The translations under genes were made by a program, and so were the position numbers. Positions 59,176 to 64,000 of a stretch of DNA of 64,000 nucleotides are shown here, one piece after another. The stretch's first letter is position 1. Every line of letters begins with the position of its first letter. Below the pieces are notes generated by a model, which had not been told where the DNA came from, did no database searches, and worked only from the letters and a program-made list of their open reading frames with translations. The DNA is from Nemophila menziesii (Eukaryota > Streptophyta > Magnoliopsida > Boraginales > Hydrophyllaceae). The stretch spans positions 3,702,501 to 3,766,500 of the forward strand of contig JARWIR010000035.1 in NCBI GenBank assembly GCA_029959085.1, written 5' to 3'.

Positions 59176-59957
59176 AAAAGATAAGTTATAAATAGGATAT
59201 TTTTCCTCGTATTCCTCATCAAATTACTTATTTTACGATTAAGTTAGAAATATTTTAATCAATAGAGGTTTAATAACAATTGTACTTTCATTCATAACTA
59301 TATCTGAATATTGAGCCATCAATGTAGCTATCCTAAAACTAAAGTGTCTTCTCTTTTTTTATCTTACAAATGAGATAATGTAACAATATTAAAAGTAATA
59401 AATCTAGACTAGTACTTGCATGATTTTTCAAAATACACAAACTAGTTTATTTGTCAGATAAACCATTTTTTAGTTAGTTAATCCAATTCGGGTTGAATCA
59501 TGGTTTATCTTATATTTATTGCTAAACGCAGGTTTCCATTTAATATACATGTTATGGATAGTTATATTAGAGAAATCTGCATTAGAAGTTAAAAGAGGGG
59601 CCTTCTATTCCAAATCATATTCATTTGACACAATAACTTGTTGGGCTACAATATTTTACAAATTACTATCCCTAACTTTCTTTTCATAAGCATGACAATA
59701 ATTCTCATAAGCTTGAATTAAACAATCTTATAGTTCTCAATCGATCTGCTACTCACTACTTTTAAATAGAAAATTATTTCCCCCTTCTATACGTTCCAAA
59801 AAAAATAGAAGCTAAATCAACAACCATTCAGTCTTTGGTTCTCACAGATTTCACATATGTCATCAAAATTTTGAAACTGTCTACCACCTCTCTTAGTGGC
59901 GCCAATTTAAGCCAACATATTGAGATTTCTGTCAAGCCATATTTACCTACCCCCAAT
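59176..59957. other. AT-rich stretch, nothing recognised
   Basis: No ORF above background, no repeat structure seen. Confidence 0.6.
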
Positions 59958-59966
59958 AGAAATAAA

Positions 59967-60131
59967 GAGTAATGCTATATATCATCCCTTCACGCTTATG
60001 TGTAAACTTATATGGCATTAAATAAAAGTGAGAAAAAAATGTTATCTACGAAAGAGAAACATTATGATTTTTTTTAAAACCTCCACATAAGTGACACATA
60101 AAGGGTGAAGGGGTGATAAATAGTATTACTC
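59967..60131. mobile_element. Mutator-type MITE (165 bp)
   Basis: Terminal inverted repeats of about 36 bp start GAGTAATGCTATATATCATC at the left and, complemented from the right, GAGTAATACTATTTATCACC; both continue CCCTTCAC. The flanks are AGAAATAAA (59958-59966) and GGAAATAAA (60132-60140), a 9-bp target duplication with one mismatch, as expected for the Mutator superfamily. It has no coding capacity. Confidence 0.75.
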
Positions 60132-60134
60132 GGA

Positions 60135-60335
60135 AATAAAAGAATATATGGTCAATATTCTCAACACCATTTACACGAATGCTACATATGGGAAATTTTG
60201 TACTTTTCTCTAATATGCTGAAAATTCTATCTATCCATAATGCCATGCCCCAGTGTAAATAAAAGATTATATGGTAAAATTCTCAAAACCATTACCACGA
60301 ATACTAAATCTGGAATATTTTTAGTACTTTTTTTC
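60135..60335 (+). repeat. Imperfect tandem duplication, period about 121 bp
   Basis: AATAAAAGAATATATGGTCA...ATTCTCAACACCATTTACACG at 60135 is echoed by AATAAAAGATTATATGGTAA...ATTCTCAAAACCATTACCACG at about 60256. Confidence 0.6.
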
Positions 60336-61559
60336 TAAAATTTGTATTTATTAATTGAAATACCATTCTGACAAGCTTTCCATAAAAAAATCACACTATT
60401 GGATCTACTTTATGTTTCTAGTTAAATTTCCAAACGTCTTTATAAATTTATTCAAAAATAAAACAACTATAATATTAAATATTTTTTTCATCCAACTCCC
60501 ATTATGCCTTCCTTACAACACTATAACACTCCTTCACACTCACTTCCCCTATAATGGACTTTTTTTACATAGGAGACTCAACATATAACAAAAGTAATAT
60601 ACCTTTATCTTATGGTTGCTGCGATGAAGGCTTTAAAAATATTTTAAGCTAATCAAAATTTCAATATTGCTCTCTATATTGAACGACTCAGATCACATGG
60701 TTGGAACAATGAAAACTGGTATAGTGACATTAAGAACTCCAAGAATTAATTCATTTTCATGTTTTTAGAGCTTTACCATTACCTAAGCACATCGTTAAGA
60801 AATTAATCTTTGCCACTAATTAAAATTTTCCAACACCATCTAGAGTTTTACAACCACTAGTTTCAAGAAAAATATAGCTAAGGAAATTAATTTCTTTGCA
60901 AAACGCATGATTTTTTAGCTAAACATCAAATTTTATTTCCAAACTTTTGAAAACCCTAACTGTTTGTACCTGAGTTGATTCTTGATAGTTGAATTATGAG
61001 ACATTTTTCTCTTTACATTGAGTAAAGTAGTATTGCATTAACAATTTCTGAAGATATGTATGGTTTTGCTTTCAAGAATGAATTTGATTTTACAAATGTT
61101 GAAAATATATATTTTTTTAAATTACGAATTTAACAAATAAAAACCTAAAAACCCGATTGCAGAAGATATATAATACGAATCCAAATTAAAATATAAAAAC
61201 CAATAGTAGAAAATATCTAATAACACCTTAATTCTTGTGAAAATATATTGACCAGAAATTTGTTGTGCAAGACTACAACAAATAAACGTGAAAAGGAAGA
61301 AGTTTTTACCATAATTAAAAGAGAGATTACAATAGAAAAATATGTGGAATAGTAACTAATAATGCACAAATATGTATATTTATAAATGGTTATTTAGATA
61401 GCTTGGATTTTAAATAAGAATTAAGTTATAATTCTAATAACTTATTTTTTGATGATCATTTTTCTTTATTTGTAGTGTTACTATTAGGACAAGTTGTATC
61501 ATTGAAGGTTGTTGTGTGAGCTGTGGAGAAGTCGTTACAATACAATCTTAAGAAAAATA
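60336..61559. other. AT-rich stretch, nothing recognised
   Basis: Only short, low-complexity ORFs; no supported feature. Confidence 0.6.
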
Positions 61560-61639
61560 ATTTAATTCGTATATATATATATTACATATGACAGTACTTT
61601 TCCTATTTTCTCTTACCCTCGTTTAACTCAAAAATCCCC

Positions 61640-61930
61640 CATGTAAATTATATCTCAAGTAAACATAAAACCTAAAACTCATCTCTTCACCCTCGTCAAT
61701 CATTGGATTTAAACCATAAAAGAAATCTCTTCACACATTTACCTTTCAACCAATCCACTCCTACACAAGAAAATCGATGTCACTAGGGGATAATCTCCAC
61801 CGCTCTGGGACTATTCTCCACCATCATCAACCCGACTTTATCATAATTAAGTATAATTACAGTTGTGTTGTTTATTATATCTTTATAAATTCTACGATTG
61901 TCATTTTATGTCCTTTAGAAGCCTTTTACC
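61640..61930 (+). mobile_element. Fragment related to the Helitron at 35469-38874
   Basis: CTACACAAGAAAATCGATGTCACT here resembles CTCCACAAGAAAATCGCCGTCACT in the Helitron (37270-37300), followed by similar CTCCACC/ACCATC sequence. The AATTAAGTATAATTACAGT...GTTTATTAT block also matches 36123-36155. Ends were not found. Confidence 0.45.
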
Positions 61931-61989
61931 GTGTGATGTGCTGAGAATAGAGATTTGTGGAGTGAGCAATTCGATATCTTCACACTCAC

Positions 61990-62160
61990 CTTCCACCTTC
62001 TCTCATAACCACCACCGCCTCATGCATCCACCACCACACCACAACAACCACCACCACCAAAACCTCATGCATCTATGATCACCATAACCACATGAATCCA
62101 CCACCACCATTACTACTACAACCTCATAAATTTAACACCACCACCACAACCTTATGCATC
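61990..62160 (+). repeat. CCA/ACC-rich low-complexity tract
   Basis: Irregular CAC/CCA triplets with CTCATGCATC repeats. Translated ORFs here are Pro/His-rich and not supported as a gene. Confidence 0.65.
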
Positions 62161-62282
62161 CACCTCCACCGCAACCAAAATTTAAATCTTGAGGAATGGT
62201 CAGCCCAGATCAATCGTGGTTCTAATAGTTTCTTTTTTCAAATCCATGGTGTTGCTCATCAAAATGATATTGGTCAAAACTG

Positions 62283-63104
62283 AGACCAAATTTATGATTG
62301 TTATCAAATGTGAATGTTCTTTAGTTCTTCATTATTGCTCAACAATTTAAATAAGGATTTTTTTTAATTTATTGTAATTTTTCTTTCACTCGTTGTAAAT
62401 TTTTATTGTTTTTTTACAAAAATAGTATATTAATTAGTGTAATTTTCCTTAAAATTATGTTTTTTAATTTTTTTTTGATTTTGGATAAATAAATAATCAG
62501 TGAAAATATACGCGAAATGACTTTTTAACACCGTCAACTTTTTTTTAGTATACTCAAAGATATTTAGAGAATAATCAGAGATTTTAGAGTGGTTAGATTT
62601 TTTTGGTACTGACTCAAGAGACTTTTACATGACTCATAAACTTGTTGATTTGACTAATAGATTTGTTGAGTCAACTCAAAGATTTGTTAAAGCCTGACTC
62701 AGATACTTTCTTGAGTCAACACATAGATTAGTGTGCCACTCGTTTTTTGTATTTATGTTAATTTTATTTTATTTTAGGATATTTTGGTATTTTGACACAT
62801 GTAAGTTTGTTTGAGGCATCTAGTAGGAACAAAATTTCCAATCCCACCTTATAGGTCAAACAACTCTCGAGGACCTCTTGGATCAAAATCCCTATTTATT
62901 ATCAACAATTTAATTTTTTGGGCTATAAAAACATAATCAATTATCTACCCAAATATTTTAATGATCAACACAAAATTGTGCATCGACAATTACAAAATGC
63001 ATTCACTATCATTATTCACCTAAAATTATAAATGATATATAATAAAAAAATGTCATCAATTAATAGATTAGGATAAATAATCAATTTTTTTGAAATATAT
63101 AGTA
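62283..63104. other. AT-rich stretch with scattered GACTCA motifs, no gene
   Basis: At 62610-62730 GACTCA or TGAGTCAAC recur at about 20-bp steps with AGATTTGTT-like spacers, a very degenerate short repeat. Otherwise nothing is recognised. Confidence 0.5.
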
Positions 63105-64000
63105 AAAAGATACAATTTTTAACATAACTTTGTGATCAATAAAGAAAATAATACAGTAAACTTCTTAATTTTGAAAAATAAATTACATTATACTTCATAA
63201 TCTATCATTGACTTAAATTCTAACCAATCACAAGATTCAACACTTCTAATTATTTTAATATGTCTATATTCTTCACACATGGTTTTACCTCATGGGATGT
63301 ATGTTTTATATTTTTAACTACCAATAATTCAAATAACGTATGTATATATATATATTAATAAAAATATAATTGTTATCATATATGGTATTTAGAATATGAT
63401 TTTAATTGATATGGATTACCATATACTCAATTTTTTGTTGTAATAATCCCAAGTAGTTTTCTAACGAATTGGAAGAAGCATGTGGTCCAATCTATAACCA
63501 TGAAATGAAATAACTAAATAGGCTTAGTTAAACTGTAAGAACTATTTAGTTCAAGTAGTGAAATTTGTGTTTCTCTACAAATAAAAAAGTTTAGTAAACT
63601 ATTAACATAATAAATAGTTGATTATTAGTCTAATCAAATGAAGATTCCGATTACTTTATAGAAAATTAATATTATTGGTACTATGTTAATGTCATAAACC
63701 ACACGTGGTAAAAAAATTATAAACAAAAAATCATTTGGTTGATGTTCATGTTGATATATGACACGATGTAGTTATCCTTTTAGTTGTGCTTTTGTCATCT
63801 TATGTTTCACATTCACTTGGGTGTCAAATTTCTTTATTAGAGAAGCATTTAGACAAGACCCTTATCATTCTTGGGAGTTTACTCCTACTCTTTTTTTTAC
63901 GACCATCATTTGAACCATCCCTACTTATGGTTAACCACTTTTGACACGGGTATGAGTGCTTCACCATTCTCAGTCGGCCTTCATTTTTCATACTCTTCAA
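63105..64000 (+). repeat. Repeat family R, copy R3 (runs off the window)
   Basis: Closely matches R2 from AACATAACTTTGTGATCAATA. Beyond the end of R2 it continues like R1 (ACGACCATCATTTGAACCATCC, then GTGCTTCACCATTCTCA). The full family unit is therefore at least about 0.9 kb. Confidence 0.78.

Noticed and set aside
61863..62283. Two short Pro/His- and Thr-rich ORFs as a gene
   Set aside because: They come from a CCA/ACC low-complexity tract and show no motif, splice logic or conservation.

Overview
The window looks like repeat-rich, AT-rich intergenic (probably heterochromatic) DNA of a eudicot plant. It holds a CACTA/En-Spm transposon with plant-type introns, an Athila-lineage Ty3/gypsy retrotransposon, degenerate plant L1 LINEs, a Helitron, a tRNA-derived SINE and a Mutator-type MITE. 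I see no intact host gene, so the species cannot be named from this sequence.

1-21318: a large CACTA element (CACTA-1) whose 5' end lies outside the window and whose 3' end is CCAGTAGTG at 21310-21318. It carries two plus-strand genes. The first is a TNP2/TnpD-type transposase (exons 32-675 + 11948-13855, 14450-14534, 14610-15353; 1,126 codons, open throughout). The second is a TnpA/Ptta-type DNA-binding protein (five coding exons, 18958-20591; 430 aa). Between them lie 97 copies of a 20-bp minisatellite (15381-17320), a cluster of palindromic GACGAC motifs and a TATA box. The transposase is interrupted by a young Athila-like LTR retrotransposon (676-11942; TSD GTTAC; 1,476-bp LTRs differing at about five positions). 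Its gag-pol reading frame is open except for one TAA in RNase H.

21319-54306: three direct, roughly 8-kb tandem units (A 21319-29416, B 29417-41180, C 41181-50809) and a short fourth piece (D 53916-54306). They share a long-dead plus-strand L1 LINE and its flanks. Unit B has gained a 371-bp tandem duplication, a 3.4-kb non-autonomous Helitron (35469-38874) and a MITE-like insert. Unit C carries a 3.9-kb foreign block with a decayed minus-strand, possibly B3-like, gene fragment. A 5'-truncated CACTA element (CACTA-2, 50810-53915) sits at the C/D junction. It keeps the transposase tail, a related minisatellite, the tnpA promoter region and the 3' terminus, but has lost the tnpA coding region.

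54307-64000: a mosaic of an unclassified direct repeat family (R1-R3), an inverted CACTA fragment carrying a TnpA C-terminal relic, a 336-bp tandem duplication, a tRNA-Arg-like SINE, a 165-bp MITE and short relics. No convincing gene is present.

Inferred order of events: the L1 died, the units were duplicated in tandem, CACTA elements entered near the start of units, and the Athila element then jumped into the CACTA-1 transposase. The most interesting signal is the regulatory architecture of the CACTA family. It combines an array of TTGAC (W-box-core) monomers kept in strict 20-bp register, a diverged array at the same place in a second element, and palindromes whose two arms changed together between the elements.
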